DNA of 33,274 nt from Actinomycetota bacterium. Lineage in GTDB: Bacteria > Actinomycetota > Thermoleophilia > Gaiellales > Gaiellaceae. The translations under genes and the position numbers were made by a program. The stretch lies in contig VAWW01000003.1 in assembly GCA_005884575.1 (NCBI GenBank), forward strand, positions 1 to 33,274. Direction: 5' to 3'. The notes under the pieces are model-generated. The model was not told the origin of the DNA. It saw only the letters and a program-made list of their open reading frames with translations, and searched no databases. This document shows positions 1-8,383 of this stretch, one piece after another (positions within the stretch are counted from its first letter, which is position 1; each line of letters begins with the position of its first letter).

Positions 1-568
1 ACCAGCGGCGACCGCCGAGGACGACGAAGAGCGTGAGGAAGGCGACCGTCACGGCGGCGGCTCCCGTGTTCAGCAGTCCGCCCACGACGCGCGACGCCCG
101 CCGGGCGATCAGCCCCGCTCCCTGGTCGGCGATTGACGCGCGCGCGTGCTCGACGATATGGAAGCGGCGCTCGAGGAAGCCGAGACTGCCGTGGCCCTGA
201 GTCAGCGTCTGGAGCAGGCCGGGAACGTGGTGGGCGAAGCTCGCGACCTCGCTCACGAGCGGCGCGACCAGGAGGTAGCCGAACGCCGCGACGGCGATCA
301 GCGCAAGCGAGAACGTGATCGCGACGGCCTTCCCACGCGCGAGCCCGCATCGCTCGAGCGCCTGGACGGGCGGCTCGAGCGCCATCGCGAGCACGACGGC
401 GACGAGCAGCTGGAGAAGGATCGTGCGCGCAGCGTAGGCGAGGGCGACCAGGAGGACCCCTCCGAGCGCGAGGAGGACGAGCGTCACGAGCGTGCGGGGC
501 GCGACGACCACCTTCGTGATCTCCGCCTCGGGCCGGGTCTCGGGAGCGTCGGCGAGCGGCGTCCTCAC
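1..568 (-). CDS. AI-2E/PerM family transporter, N-terminal part (runs off window)
   Basis: The reverse strand is open from a GTG at 568 to the window edge (about 189 codons). It reads as a polytopic membrane protein. A short polar N-terminus is followed by hydrophobic segments around residues 23-43 (LVTLVLLALGG), 48-65 (LLQLLVAVVLAMALEPPVQ) and 76-100 (AVAITFSLALIAVAAFGYLL), then an amphipathic stretch with SFAHHVPGLLQTL. The phrase LAMALEPPVQ followed by a basic turn and a third helix is typical of the AI-2E exporter/PerM permease family. Members of that family are about 350 residues with eight helices, so roughly half is outside the window. A second in-frame GTG lies 9 bases upstream; neither has a strong Shine-Dalgarno. 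Substrate cannot be told: the family includes autoinducer-2 exporters, Na+/H+ antiporters and many uncharacterised members. Confidence 0.75.
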   Translation of the reverse strand, partial: MRTPLADAPETRPEAEITKVVVAPRTLVTLVLLALGGVLLVALAYAARTILLQLLVAVVLAMALEPPVQALERCGLARGKAVAITFSLALIAVAAFGYLLVAPLVSEVASFAHHVPGLLQTLTQGHGSLGFLERRFHIVEHARASIADQGAGLIARRASRVVGGLLNTGAAAVTVAFLTLFVVLGGRRW

Positions 569-794
569 AGGGAGCACGCGACGACAGTCGCGACATTCAC
601 GAGCATGCGGTCAGTCTGGCGTCGGACGGCTCGTCCGAGCATCGGCAACATCGCCGAGACGCTGCGCCAAAACAGCAGCGTGCGGCCCTCGCGGCTACCT
701 CCCTGGTGTGGTCGCCCCCGCGGATACCCCCGCCGCAGCGGTATTCCTGCTACCCACCATGACGCTGGAGCTTTCGTGTGGCACCCTGTGGGCA

Positions 795-1706
795 GTGCCT
801 CCACGCTGTCTGCTGGTCGACGACTCCACACGCTTCCTCGAAGCTGCTTCGAAGCTCCTCGAGGCCCAGGGGCTTGCCGTCGTCGGTATGGCGTCCACGG
901 GGGCCGAAGCCCTGGCCCTCGTTCGGGAGCTGGAGCCCGACGTGACCCTCGTCGACGTCGATCTGAACGGGGAGAGCGGCTTCGACCTGGTCTGGCAGCT
1001 CGCCGCGAGCTCGGACGGGGCTTCGACGCGCACGATCCTGACCTCGACGCGCAGCGAGTCGGACGTCGCCGAGCTGGTGGCCGTGACCCCGGTGCTCGGG
1101 TTCATCCCCAAGAACGAGCTGTCCGCCGCTGCCATACGCGACTTCCTCGCCGACTGCAGCCACGGTCGCGGCTGCAGACACGAGGCGCTCGTCTACTCGT
1201 CGCCGGACGAGCTCGCCGCGGCGACCCTGCCGTTCATGCGGCAAGGTCTGGCGCGCGGCGACCACCTGCTGGTCGTCTTCAGAGAGGCGGGTCGGACCGT
1301 TCTTCGAGAGGCGCTTGGGCGGGACGCCGCCCAGATCGAGTTCGCGGACGCAGTTCCTTGGTATCAGAGCCCCGAGCGTGCGTTCGAGCAGTACAGCTGC
1401 TATCTCGACGACCACCTCGATCGTGGCGCTACGCGCGTGCGGGTCGTCGCCGAGGTGATCTGGCCCCAGAGCTCGGCCACGGCCGAGATCGCGGGATGGA
1501 AGCGCTACGAAGCTGGGATCAGCGGCGCGATGGCTTCCGTGCCGGTGTCGTTCATCTGCGCCTACGACACGCAGGAGCTGCCCGCGGCGATCGTCGCGGA
1601 TGCCCGGAGGACGCATCCGGTCCTGCGAACCATGGAGGGCGCGCGGCCGAGCGGACACTACGCAGAGCCGGGCGCGTTCGTCCGCGGCCTGGAGCCTAGG
1701 ATTTAG
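795..1706 (+). CDS. Response regulator: receiver domain fused to MEDS sensory domain
   Basis: The 303-residue protein begins with a CheY-like receiver (residues about 4-118): acidic pair D9-D10, phosphoacceptor D54 in LVDVDLNGESGFDL, and switch lysine K106 in GFIPKNEL. The second half (about 133-300) starts EALVYSSPDELAAATLPF and contains GLARGDHLLVVF, matching the MEDS domain (DcmR type), a putative ligand-sensing module. No DNA-binding domain is visible, so output may be by protein contact. GTG 795 is chosen because it places VPPRCLLVDD like the paralogous receiver at 9022-9387 (VALRCLIVDD); an in-frame ATG at 759 is the alternative. Neither has a clear Shine-Dalgarno. Its TAG overlaps the TAA of the convergent sugar-binding gene. 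The 226-base gap from the divergent AI-2E-like gene probably holds both promoters. Confidence 0.82.
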   Translation: MPPRCLLVDDSTRFLEAASKLLEAQGLAVVGMASTGAEALALVRELEPDVTLVDVDLNGESGFDLVWQLAASSDGASTRTILTSTRSESDVAELVAVTPVLGFIPKNELSAAAIRDFLADCSHGRGCRHEALVYSSPDELAAATLPFMRQGLARGDHLLVVFREAGRTVLREALGRDAAQIEFADAVPWYQSPERAFEQYSCYLDDHLDRGATRVRVVAEVIWPQSSATAEIAGWKRYEAGISGAMASVPVSFICAYDTQELPAAIVADARRTHPVLRTMEGARPSGHYAEPGAFVRGLEPRI

Positions 1707-2701
1707 GGTCGGTTGCGGAGGATCCGCGCGAACGGGTCCGAATAGCCTCCGAACGGCCGCGGAAAGACCGCGCTTGCGCGGGAGACGTTGGCCGCGTTGA
1801 CGAGCGCGACCGGAGCGTCGGCTCTCGCCGGCAACCGAGCACCGCGCGCCGCCGCAAGGCAAGCCTCTACCGCCATCTGTCCCATCGCATACGGATATTG
1901 CGAGACGGTTGCGCTCATCGACCCGTCGCGAATGGCATCGAGAGCCTCGGTGATGCCGTCCAGGCCGATGATCCTGATGTCGGCGGTCTTGCCCGCGGAG
2001 CGAACCGCGTCGGCGACACCGAGGGCCATCAGGTCGTTGGCGGCGAAGAAGCCGGAGAGATGGGGATGCGTGCGAAGGATCCGCGCGGCGGCGACCTCGG
2101 CCTTGACGCGAACGTAGTCGGCGTTGGCCCGCGCGACCACTTTCACGTTCGTCCCGTGGATGCCCCGCTCGAAGCCGCCCAAGCGGAGCTTGCTGTTGAT
2201 GTTGTCGGCCCACCCGCCAAGGAGAGCCACGTCGCCCGTGCCGTGCAGCAGAGAGGCCATCTCGGTGCCAGCCAGCTTTCCGGCGCCGACATCGCTCGAT
2301 CCGATGTACGTGCGGATTCGCAGACCGGCCCTCTTTGCGGCCACGAGGTCGATCGGGCTGTTGACCACGACGAGGGGACGCCTCACGCCGCGCAGCGCGA
2401 TCACGAGGTTGGTCGCGCTGATCGGAGCGATCGCGTAGCAGTCGTTCCTGCCGGCGACCAGCGCTCGGGCGCGGGCGGCCTGACCGGCCAGGTCGTAGCT
2501 GGTCGCCGGGGCTCGGACCGAGGCACGCACCCCGCGCCGCGTCGCCTCGGCTCTGACGCCTTCGTACATCGCGACCCAGAACGGGTTGTCGAGCGCGTTG
2601 AGGACGACGCCGACCCGTACCGGGGCCGGTCGAGCGCCGCCGACGCCGCAGGCGAGAAGCACTGCCGCAGCAGCCGCAGTGGCGATCGTCCGAGCCTTCA
2701 C
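1703..2701 (-). CDS. Periplasmic-binding-protein-like lipoprotein (sugar type, Peripla_BP_4)
   Basis: The product is 332 residues. The N-terminus is a lipoprotein signal: basic MKAR, an alanine-rich core and a VLLAC lipobox with Cys18, so the mature protein should be lipid-anchored outside the membrane. The body is a type-1 periplasmic fold of the ribose/galactose-binding kind: VGVVLNALDNPFWVAMYEG (first strand and helix), then GFFAANDLMALGVADAV and IRIIGLDGITEALDAI in the second lobe. GTG at 2701 is supported by GGAGG six bases upstream. No ABC permease or ATPase gene lies in the window. The divergent neighbour is a CHASE-domain histidine kinase, so a role in ligand sensing rather than uptake is possible; this is inference. 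Ligand unknown. A GCGCTAGCGT element sits upstream on this strand. Confidence 0.85.
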   Translation of the reverse strand: MKARTIATAAAAAVLLACGVGGARPAPVRVGVVLNALDNPFWVAMYEGVRAEATRRGVRASVRAPATSYDLAGQAARARALVAGRNDCYAIAPISATNLVIALRGVRRPLVVVNSPIDLVAAKRAGLRIRTYIGSSDVGAGKLAGTEMASLLHGTGDVALLGGWADNINSKLRLGGFERGIHGTNVKVVARANADYVRVKAEVAAARILRTHPHLSGFFAANDLMALGVADAVRSAGKTADIRIIGLDGITEALDAIRDGSMSATVSQYPYAMGQMAVEACLAAARGARLPARADAPVALVNAANVSRASAVFPRPFGGYSDPFARILRNRP

Positions 2702-2727
2702 GACGGGCCTCCGGAGGGACGATCAGG

Positions 2728-2737
2728 ACGCTAGCGC
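2728..2737 (-). promoter_or_regulatory. Candidate -10 element (GCGCTAGCGT) for the sugar-binding lipoprotein gene
   Basis: Read on the minus strand this is GCGCTAGCGT, containing TAGCGT, which fits the relaxed actinobacterial -10 pattern TAnnnT. It lies about 26 bases before the GTG start, leaving a short leader that contains GGAGG. The same ten bases occur on the plus strand at 8281-8290 and 10931-10940, both upstream of regulator genes. No clear -35 was identified. A 10-bp perfect palindrome (CCTCCGGAGG, 2708-2717) overlaps the Shine-Dalgarno. Confidence 0.4.
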
Positions 2738-2804
2738 ATCCGGTCGCGTGGCGAAAGCGTCCCACACGAGACAGGGAAAAGCGCAAAATGGCTGGAGCTT
2801 CCAG

Positions 2805-5619
2805 GTGCGCGGGCGACTTCGTCAGCTGATACCGGTTGGGCTCGTGCTCGGGCTGACCCTTGTCGGTTTTTTCGTCGCGCGGGCCTTCGGTGAGGCGGAT
2901 GCGAGACACGACGCGGCACGTCGCGCCGACATCGCGGCCACTCAGGTGCGCGACCACGTCGCGCAAGCCGCGACCCTGGTGGATGGCGTCCGCCGGTTCC
3001 TGGTCGGACAGGTCACCTCGGGGCTCGCGGCAGAGCAGTTCACGGAGATCGGGGCACGCTGGCTCAGTCCGGCCGGCCTCTCTGCGGCAGCGTGGGTCGA
3101 GGGCGTGTCGCAAACGGAGCGCGCGAGCTACGAACTGCGAACCGGGCACCGGATCGTCGCCGAGACGCGCTCCGGCGGAGTCGTCCCGGCGACCCCGAGC
3201 GCGAGGTACCTGCCGGCGACGCTCGTAACGGGCATTCCGCCGTTGAGCACGGCGGGTCTCGACCTCAGGCGCATCTCGGGCATCGAGGCGGCCCTCAACC
3301 GTCCGCAGACAGCGTACCGCGTTGCTGCGACTCCCCTGGTGCGACTTCCCGACGGTACGTTGGGCCTCTTCCTCGTCCAGGCGGCGCAACGTCTGAATCG
3401 CGGCGTCGTCCAGCCCGGCTTCGCGGTCGTGTTCCTTCCGGCTTCGTGGCTGCTCGCCGCCGCCGCGGACACCGTCGATTCGAGCCCGGCCGCCAATCCG
3501 AGGCTCCAGATCGTGGTGGGCGGCGTGCCGGCCGGCTACCTGCGCGGCGCGGCGACCGCTCGACGCACGTTCACGGCGGCGGGGCAGCGCTTCGACGTGC
3601 TGGTGCCGCGGGGCGGAGTCCACGGCGCCGCCGTCGTGCTCCCGTGGATCGTGCTCGCGGGAGGTCTCGTGCTCGCCGGGCTCGCGGGCACGCTCGGGTT
3701 GTACGCGGCGCGCCGGGCCAGAGCGAAAGCCGAGCTCGACCGTCTCTTCACCATCTCTCCCGACCTGATCGCGGTCGTGGGCTTCGACGGCTTCTTCAAG
3801 CGCGTCAACCCGGCCTTCGAGACGCTCCTGGGATACACGGAGCACGAGCTGCTCACGCGACCCTACATCGAGTTCGTTCATCCCGACGACCGCGAGCGGA
3901 CGACGGTGGAGCGGAACGAGATCGTGAAGGGTGCGACGGCCGTTTCGTTCGAGAACCGGTACGTCTGCAAAGACGGCTCCGACAGATGGCTCGAGTGGAC
4001 GGCAACACCGGTGCTCGAGGAACGCCTGACCTATGCGGTGGGGCGCGACGTGACCGAGCGGCGGCAGGCCGAGGTAGATCTGCGCGAAGCGGAGGAGCGC
4101 ACCGGGGTGCTGGCCGCGGAGCAGGCGGCGTTGCGCCGCGTGGCGACGCTGGTGGCGCGTGGGGTGCCGCCGGAAGTGCTGTTCACGGCGGTCACGGAGG
4201 AGGTCGGGCAGTTGCTTCCGGTCAGCAGCGCGGCGATGGGCCGCTACGACCCCGACGGACTCTTCACCACCGTTGCCGCTTGGGCGAAGGGAGTGCCCGC
4301 CTTTCCCGTCGGGACGCGGTGGATCCCCGAGGGGAAGAACGTCACGACGATCGTGTTCGAGACGCGCCGTCCCGCCCGGATCGACGACTTCGCCGATGCC
4401 TCCGGCCCGGTCGGCATCGCCGCCCGCGAGGCTCGGTACCGGTCGGCGGTCGGGACGCCGATCGTCGTCGAGGGCCGCGTGTGGGGCGTCATGACCGCGG
4501 CGTCCTCGGAGGGCCTGCTGCCGTCGGAGACCGAGGCGCGTCTGGCCTCCTTCACCGAGCTCGTCGCCACCGCGATCGCCAACGCGGCGAGCCGTGCCGA
4601 GCTGGCGCGGCTGGCCGAGGAGCAGGCGGCCCTGCGCCGGGTCGCGACGCTAGTGGCGGAGGGCGCGACGGACACGGAGCTGTTCGCCGGTGTCGCGCAG
4701 GAAGTGGCACATGTTCTTGCCGTCCAGATGGTGACGATCGACCGCTACGACGCCGACACATCCTCGACGGTGGTTGCCTCCGTCAACGACCCGGGCTTCC
4801 CAGTCGGCAGCCGCTGGCCGCTCGACGGGCCGAGCCTAGGGGCGATCGTCCTCGAGACGGGCCGTCCCGCAAGGGTCGACGACTACGCGGATCTGAAGAG
4901 CACGTCCGCGGCCGCTGCGCGGCATCAGTCGGTGAGCTCGACCGTAGGCGTCCCGATCGTCGTCGAGGGCAGGGTCTGGGGAGTGATCTGCGTCGGGACC
5001 GCGGGTCCTGAGCGCCTGGCGGCCGACACCGAGAAACGGCTTGCCGGCTTCACCGAGCTCGTCGCCACCGGGATCGCGAACGCCGAGTCGCGCGCGGGGC
5101 TCGCGCAGCTGGCCGAGGAGCAGGCGGCGTTGCGGCGGGTCGCCACACTCGTGGCGGAAGGCGTACGGCCGGTCGAGCTCTTCTCGGCCGTGAGCGAGGA
5201 GGTCGGTCGCGTGGTCGGCTCGGACACGGCCGCGGTCGTCAGGTTCGACCACGGCGGTCCGGCGATCGTCTTCGTCGGCGTCTCGAAGAGCATCGAAGAA
5301 AGGATCCCGATTGGAACACGATGGGAGCTCGACGATGCGATGGCGTCGGCGGAGGTGTATCGCACCGGACGCTCTGCCCGCGTCGACGCGAGGGACTGGT
5401 CATCAGTCACCGGCCCCGTTGCCGCGGCCGGAACTCACTTGGCCGTCGTCTCAACGGGTGCGAGCCCGATCATCGTGGAAGGCCGTCTTTGGGGCGCGAT
5501 GGCAGTCTCGCACAACGGGCCACTGCCGCTCGACACCGCGGAGCGGCTCGAGAAGTTCACCGAGCTCGTCGCGACCGCGATCGCCAATGCTGACAGCCGC
5601 GACGAGCTCGCCGCGTCCG
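2805..5619 (+). CDS. Sensor histidine kinase, sensory part (CHASE-PAS-GAF-GAF-GAF), separated from kinase core by frameshift
   Basis: GTG 2805 has GGAG seven bases upstream and opens VRGRLRQ. Order of parts: TM1 (about 8-28), an extracytoplasmic CHASE-like region (about 30-270), TM2 (about 275-301), a PAS/PAC domain (about 312-422; LFTISPDLIAVVGFDG, FVHPDDRERT, GRDVTERRQAE), then three GAF domains, each opening with EEQAALRRVATLVA or the near-identical AEQAALRRVATLVA, near residues 439, 605 and 771 (period about 166). Each GAF ends FTELVATAIANA or FTELVATGIANA. After ADSRDELAAS at 5618 the frame becomes nonsense, while the expected kinase sequence RRRIERNLHDG continues one base over. The usual linker between the last GAF and the dimerisation helix also seems absent, suggesting a real deletion rather than a single base-call error. 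The original frame stays open to 6689 but is non-homologous after the break. Confidence 0.8.
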
Positions 5620-6249
5620 CGCCGCCGGATCGAGCGCAACCTCCACGATGGGACGCAGCAGCGGCTGGTCTCGCTCACCCTCGAGCTGCGCTTGGCCGAA
5701 GGGGCCCTCGCTGCGGAGCTCGAAGAACCGCGCAGGACGATGGGCCGGGTCGCGAGGGAGCTCGACGGTGTGATCGAGGAGCTGCGCGAGATCTCACGCG
5801 GAATCCATCCGGCCATCCTCTCCGAGGGAGGTCTCGCCCCGGCCTTGCGGACGCTCGCCCGCCGTTCGGCGATTCCGATCGAGCTCGGCAACGTCGTCGA
5901 CCACCGCCTGCCGGAGCCGATCGAGGTCGCGGCGTATTACGTCGTCTCGGAAGCGCTCGCGAACGCGACCAAGCACGCGAACGCCTCCCGAGTGGTCATC
6001 GAGGCGACGACTCGAGAGGGCAGGCTGCGGTTGTCGATTCGCGACGACGGCGCCGGCGGCGCGGATCCTGCGGGAGGCTCGGGCCTGGTCGGCCTCCGCG
6101 ACCGCGTGGAGGCGCTGGGCGGATCGATCGAGATCAGCAGCCCGCCGCTGCGAGGGACGGACGTCGTCGTCGACCTTCCCGCGGAGCTCGACCTAGCCGT
6201 CGACGAGTCCGAGGACAGCCAGTCCGACTGGGTTCGGGCAGGTCATTAG
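5620..6249 (+). CDS. NarL-type histidine kinase core (HisKA_3 + HATPase_c), frameshifted from upstream sensory part
   Basis: In the +1 frame relative to the upstream sensory gene this reads RRRIERNLHDGTQQRLV, the HisKA_3 dimerisation/phosphoacceptor motif, with the histidine codon at 5644. ISRGIHPAIL follows, then the ATPase N box (SEALANATKHA), DDGAGGAD (G1) and GSGLVGLRDRVEALGG (G2), ending in an acidic tail at TAG 6249. It is complete as a catalytic half but has no start codon of its own placed to make a sensible protein; nearby upstream ATG/GTG codons in this frame fall within GAF coding sequence. Known family role: autophosphorylation on His and transfer to a LuxR/NarL-type regulator. 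Without the frame join the kinase is probably not made as one chain. The nearest plausible partner is the regulator at 8384-9025. Confidence 0.75.
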   Translation, partial: RRRIERNLHDGTQQRLVSLTLELRLAEGALAAELEEPRRTMGRVARELDGVIEELREISRGIHPAILSEGGLAPALRTLARRSAIPIELGNVVDHRLPEPIEVAAYYVVSEALANATKHANASRVVIEATTREGRLRLSIRDDGAGGADPAGGSGLVGLRDRVEALGGSIEISSPPLRGTDVVVDLPAELDLAVDESEDSQSDWVRAGH

Positions 6250-6408
6250 AACCAAGTCGAGCGCAGAACGGTGTGCCGCGTAGTGAGGGTCGGGGGAGCA
6301 CCTGCCGCATAACGCGTGCGACGTACGCCGGACACCGTGCTGCACCATCCGGTGTAACGCCAAGAGTCGCCCGTCGGCCGACGCGGACGCGACGGCTTCT
6401 CGGCGACG

Positions 6409-7119
6409 ATGTTCCTCGACGAGGCAAGCGGGTTGCTCCGGCACGCGGACGAAACCGCTCGCACTGCGCGGCAACGCGCGTCCGGGCACGGTCGGGAGGC
6501 TGCGGCTCGGACGTGTCGTCGATGCGATCCCGGCCGTGCTTCCACGCGCGATCGCGGCCTTCGGAGCGCGCCATCCCGGGATCGAGATCGTCCCCCAGCC
6601 GGCGCCCGCACGGCGTGCGCTGGAAGACCTCCGCAACAGCCGGCTCGACATCGCCCTCATCGGGCTTCCCGCGCCGGCCACGGGACTGAATGTCACGCCG
6701 CTCGCGGTGGAGCGAATCGTTGCCGCCGTCTCGGACAGCCACCCCCTCAGCGGCCGCGCCGAGATCCCGATCACCGAGATGGCAGACACGCCGCTCGTTC
6801 TCCGGCCGCGGGCGACGAACCCGCCGCTCTACGACTCGGTGATCGCCGCGTGCCGGTCGGGTCAGCTCTCACCGCCGCCGATCGACATGTCGGAGCCCTT
6901 CGCCGAACATCCGCTGCTGCTCGTCGCGAGCGGCAGCGGAATTGCGTTGCTGCCTGCGTCTGTCGCAGCCCGATACCGGACCGTCGGCGTGAGCTTCCGA
7001 CCACTCGCTGCTCCGGCGCCGCGCCCGAGCCCGGACTCGTCGCGCGGGCCGATTCCGAGCAGGTCGCGGTCGCGGCATTCATCCGGGTTGCGCGCGAGCA
7101 GTCCCGGACCTCCCGCTGA
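6409..7119 (+). pseudogene. LysR-family regulator pseudogene, no HTH, at least two frameshifts
   Basis: Pieces of a LysR-type regulator appear in alternating frames. MFLDEASGLLRHADETARTAR (from 6409) matches the linker helix after the HTH. In the next frame, LRLGRVVDAIPAVLPRAIAAF through RTVGVSFRPLAAPAP (about 6500-7020) is the substrate-binding domain, with GIEIVPQPAPARRALEDL and LDIALIGLPA. The original frame then resumes with VARADSEQVAVAAFIRVAREQ to the stop at 7119. The HTH that should lie upstream is not recognisable in 6250-6408, where only weak charged remnants remain. An open frame at 6536-7168 covers the middle part but ends in non-homologous sequence. At least two indels plus loss of the DNA-binding end make function unlikely. 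Confidence 0.7.
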
Positions 7120-7177
7120 CCGCGTAGCGCATCGCCACCGGTTCGTCAATGGGGACTCGTTCCTCTAGGAGCCCGGA

Positions 7178-7318
7178 TCAGTCGTCGTCGTCGGCGTATG
7201 AGCAGTCGCGGCGGTGGCGGCCCCTGCCGTTGCAGCGGACGCACACCGCCTGCTCCTGGTAGAGAAACCAGAGGGCGAGGAGCGAGAGCAGACAGGCGAG
7301 AGCGACGGCGGGTGTCAT
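7178..7318 (-). CDS. 46-residue membrane protein with CxxC...HxxxC motif
   Basis: ATG 7318 overlaps the TGA of the upstream regulator remnant (ATGA), so this is the last gene of a coupled minus-strand operon. The product has one hydrophobic helix (AVALACLLSLLALWFLY, residues about 4-20), then CVRCNGRGRHRRDC (residues 26-39) and an acidic end YADDDD. The spacing C-x2-C-x5-H-x3-C resembles a small zinc-knuckle or rubredoxin-like turn, so metal binding is possible but not shown. The frame carries no lesion although both genes upstream in the operon are broken. I do not recognise a named family. The acidic C-terminus and basic Cys-rich loop would face the same side of the membrane. Confidence 0.55.
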   Translation of the reverse strand: MTPAVALACLLSLLALWFLYQEQAVCVRCNGRGRHRRDCSYADDDD

Positions 7319-7822
7319 GTCTGGGCGCCCGCCGCGGGAAGGACGAGCCCGGTCTCGTAGGCGAGCACGACGAGCTGTGCGCGATCGTGCGCGCCGAGCT
7401 TCCGCATCGTCCGGCTGACGTGGGTCTTCGCCGTCGCCGGGCTGATGACGAGCCGCTCGGCGATATCGTCGTTGCACAGGCGGCGGCGACGAGCGCCATC
7501 ACTTCCCGCTCTCGCTCGGTCAGCCACTGCAGTTGCACGGGCGTCCGCGCCCGGTCGGCGCGCGCGGCGAAGTCGGCGATCAGTCGCCGGGTGATGCTCG
7601 GAGCGAGCAGCGCGCCTCCTCCGGCCACGATGCGGATTCCGCGCAACAGCTCGAGCGGATCGGCGTCAGAACGACGTCTGTGGGCGTCCGGGACGCGACG
7701 GAGACGGCTTCCTCGCTGTCGCACGCCTCGCCGACAACCTCGATGTCGTCCTCGCCGTCGAGCAGCGCGCGCAAGCCGGCGTGGATGAGCGCCTGGTCGT
7801 CGGCAACCAGGACTCGGATCAC
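7315..7822 (-). pseudogene. NarL/LuxR-type response regulator pseudogene, phosphoacceptor region deleted
   Basis: The first frame gives RVLVADDQALIHAGLRALL through PTDVVL, the first half of a receiver. At about 7667 the sequence jumps frame directly to DADPLELLRGIRIVAGG, which normally follows some 45-50 residues later; the segment with the phosphoacceptor aspartate and beta-4 is gone. The LuxR HTH begins LTEREREVMALVAA, then shifts again near 7468 to CNDDIAERLVISPATAKTH and MRKLGAHDRAQLVVLAYETG, ending at TGA 7315-7317. There is therefore one internal deletion plus a second indel. The start ATG at 7822 overlaps the end of the upstream kinase remnant and the end overlaps the 46-residue membrane gene, preserving the architecture of a former kinase-regulator operon. 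Confidence 0.75.
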
Positions 7823-8130
7823 GGCCGCCGCAGGTACGGCAGTGAGGCATGGACGCGAAAGCCGCCGCCCGGCCGGCGCCCGGCCTCGAGCTCGCCGCCC
7901 AGCGTGCCGACACGCTCCTGCATCCCGAGGATTCCGTAGCCGGAGCCTTCCGTGGAACCACCGGCGTGCGCCCCGTGCCGTCGTCGTCGATCGTCACGAG
8001 CAAGCGGCGCTGCCCGTACTCGATGGAGACGCGAGCCGTGGCGGCCGGAGAATGGTGAAGCACGTTCGCCAGCGCTTCCTCCTGCGAGCCGCATTCCGGC
8101 TCGACCTGCTGTCCCTACCGCGCAGGGTGT
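7819..8130 (-). pseudogene. Histidine kinase ATPase-domain remnant
   Basis: On the minus strand, QEEALANVLHHSPAATARV and RRLLVTIDDDG (about 8095-7970) correspond to the N and G1 boxes of a NarL-type HATPase domain. The frame then shifts near 7965 and continues as GSTEGSGYGILGMQERVGTL, the G2 box, with the closing strand FRVHASLPYLRRP to the stop at 7819. The sensory part and HisKA_3 helix are not found upstream. At about 8215-8250 a different fragment, GGEGTAVVVALPLRKD, looks like the last strand of another ATPase domain, so two kinase remnants may be fused here. The short overlap with the following regulator remnant shows that they were co-translated. Confidence 0.6.
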
Positions 8131-8280
8131 TGGCCCCACCGGCCGCCGCTCGGGATCGTCCGCTGAACCGATCGAGCCGCCGGCGCGAAGGTCTTTGCGC
8201 AGCGGAAGCGCCACGACGACCGCCGTCCCCTCGCCGCCGTGGCTGCTGAAGGCGGGAATGTGGCGATGGGCACGGGCGAT

Positions 8281-8290
8281 GCGCTAGCGT
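8281..8290 (+). promoter_or_regulatory. Candidate -10 element (GCGCTAGCGT) upstream of NarL regulator
   Basis: This is an identical 10-mer to the ones ahead of the sugar-binding lipoprotein gene and the large SARP gene. TAGCGT fits TAnnnT. It is about 94 bases before the ATG at 8384, leaving a leader that contains a possible 18-codon ORF (8316-8372). Its stop codon abuts the Shine-Dalgarno of the regulator. Confidence 0.35.
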
Positions 8291-8383
8291 GGCGGTGGCT
8301 CCAGAGGGGGCGGGAATGACGATCTGGCGGGTCACGATCGCGGCGCCTGTACAGCCGTCTCGGCAGTGCTGAGGGAGGAGGGC

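Noticed and set aside
146..1699. Long plus-strand open frame (517 codons) over the first genes
   Set aside because: Arg-rich, low-complexity translation with no domain; it is a shadow of the AI-2E-like gene and the receiver-MEDS gene in GC-rich DNA.
750..3881. 1043-codon minus-strand open frame
   Set aside because: It crosses three well-supported genes, is dominated by R, E and D, and has no recognisable domain; a composition artefact.
5619..6689. Continuation of the sensory kinase frame past the kinase core
   Set aside because: After 5619 the translation is Arg/Pro-rich nonsense while the kinase motifs lie in the next frame; open only because of high GC.
8140..8290. A complete second histidine kinase upstream of the minus-strand remnant
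   Set aside because: Only a short ATPase-like end (GGEGTAVVVALPLRKD) is visible; no N box or phosphoacceptor motif, so it is mentioned but not annotated separately.
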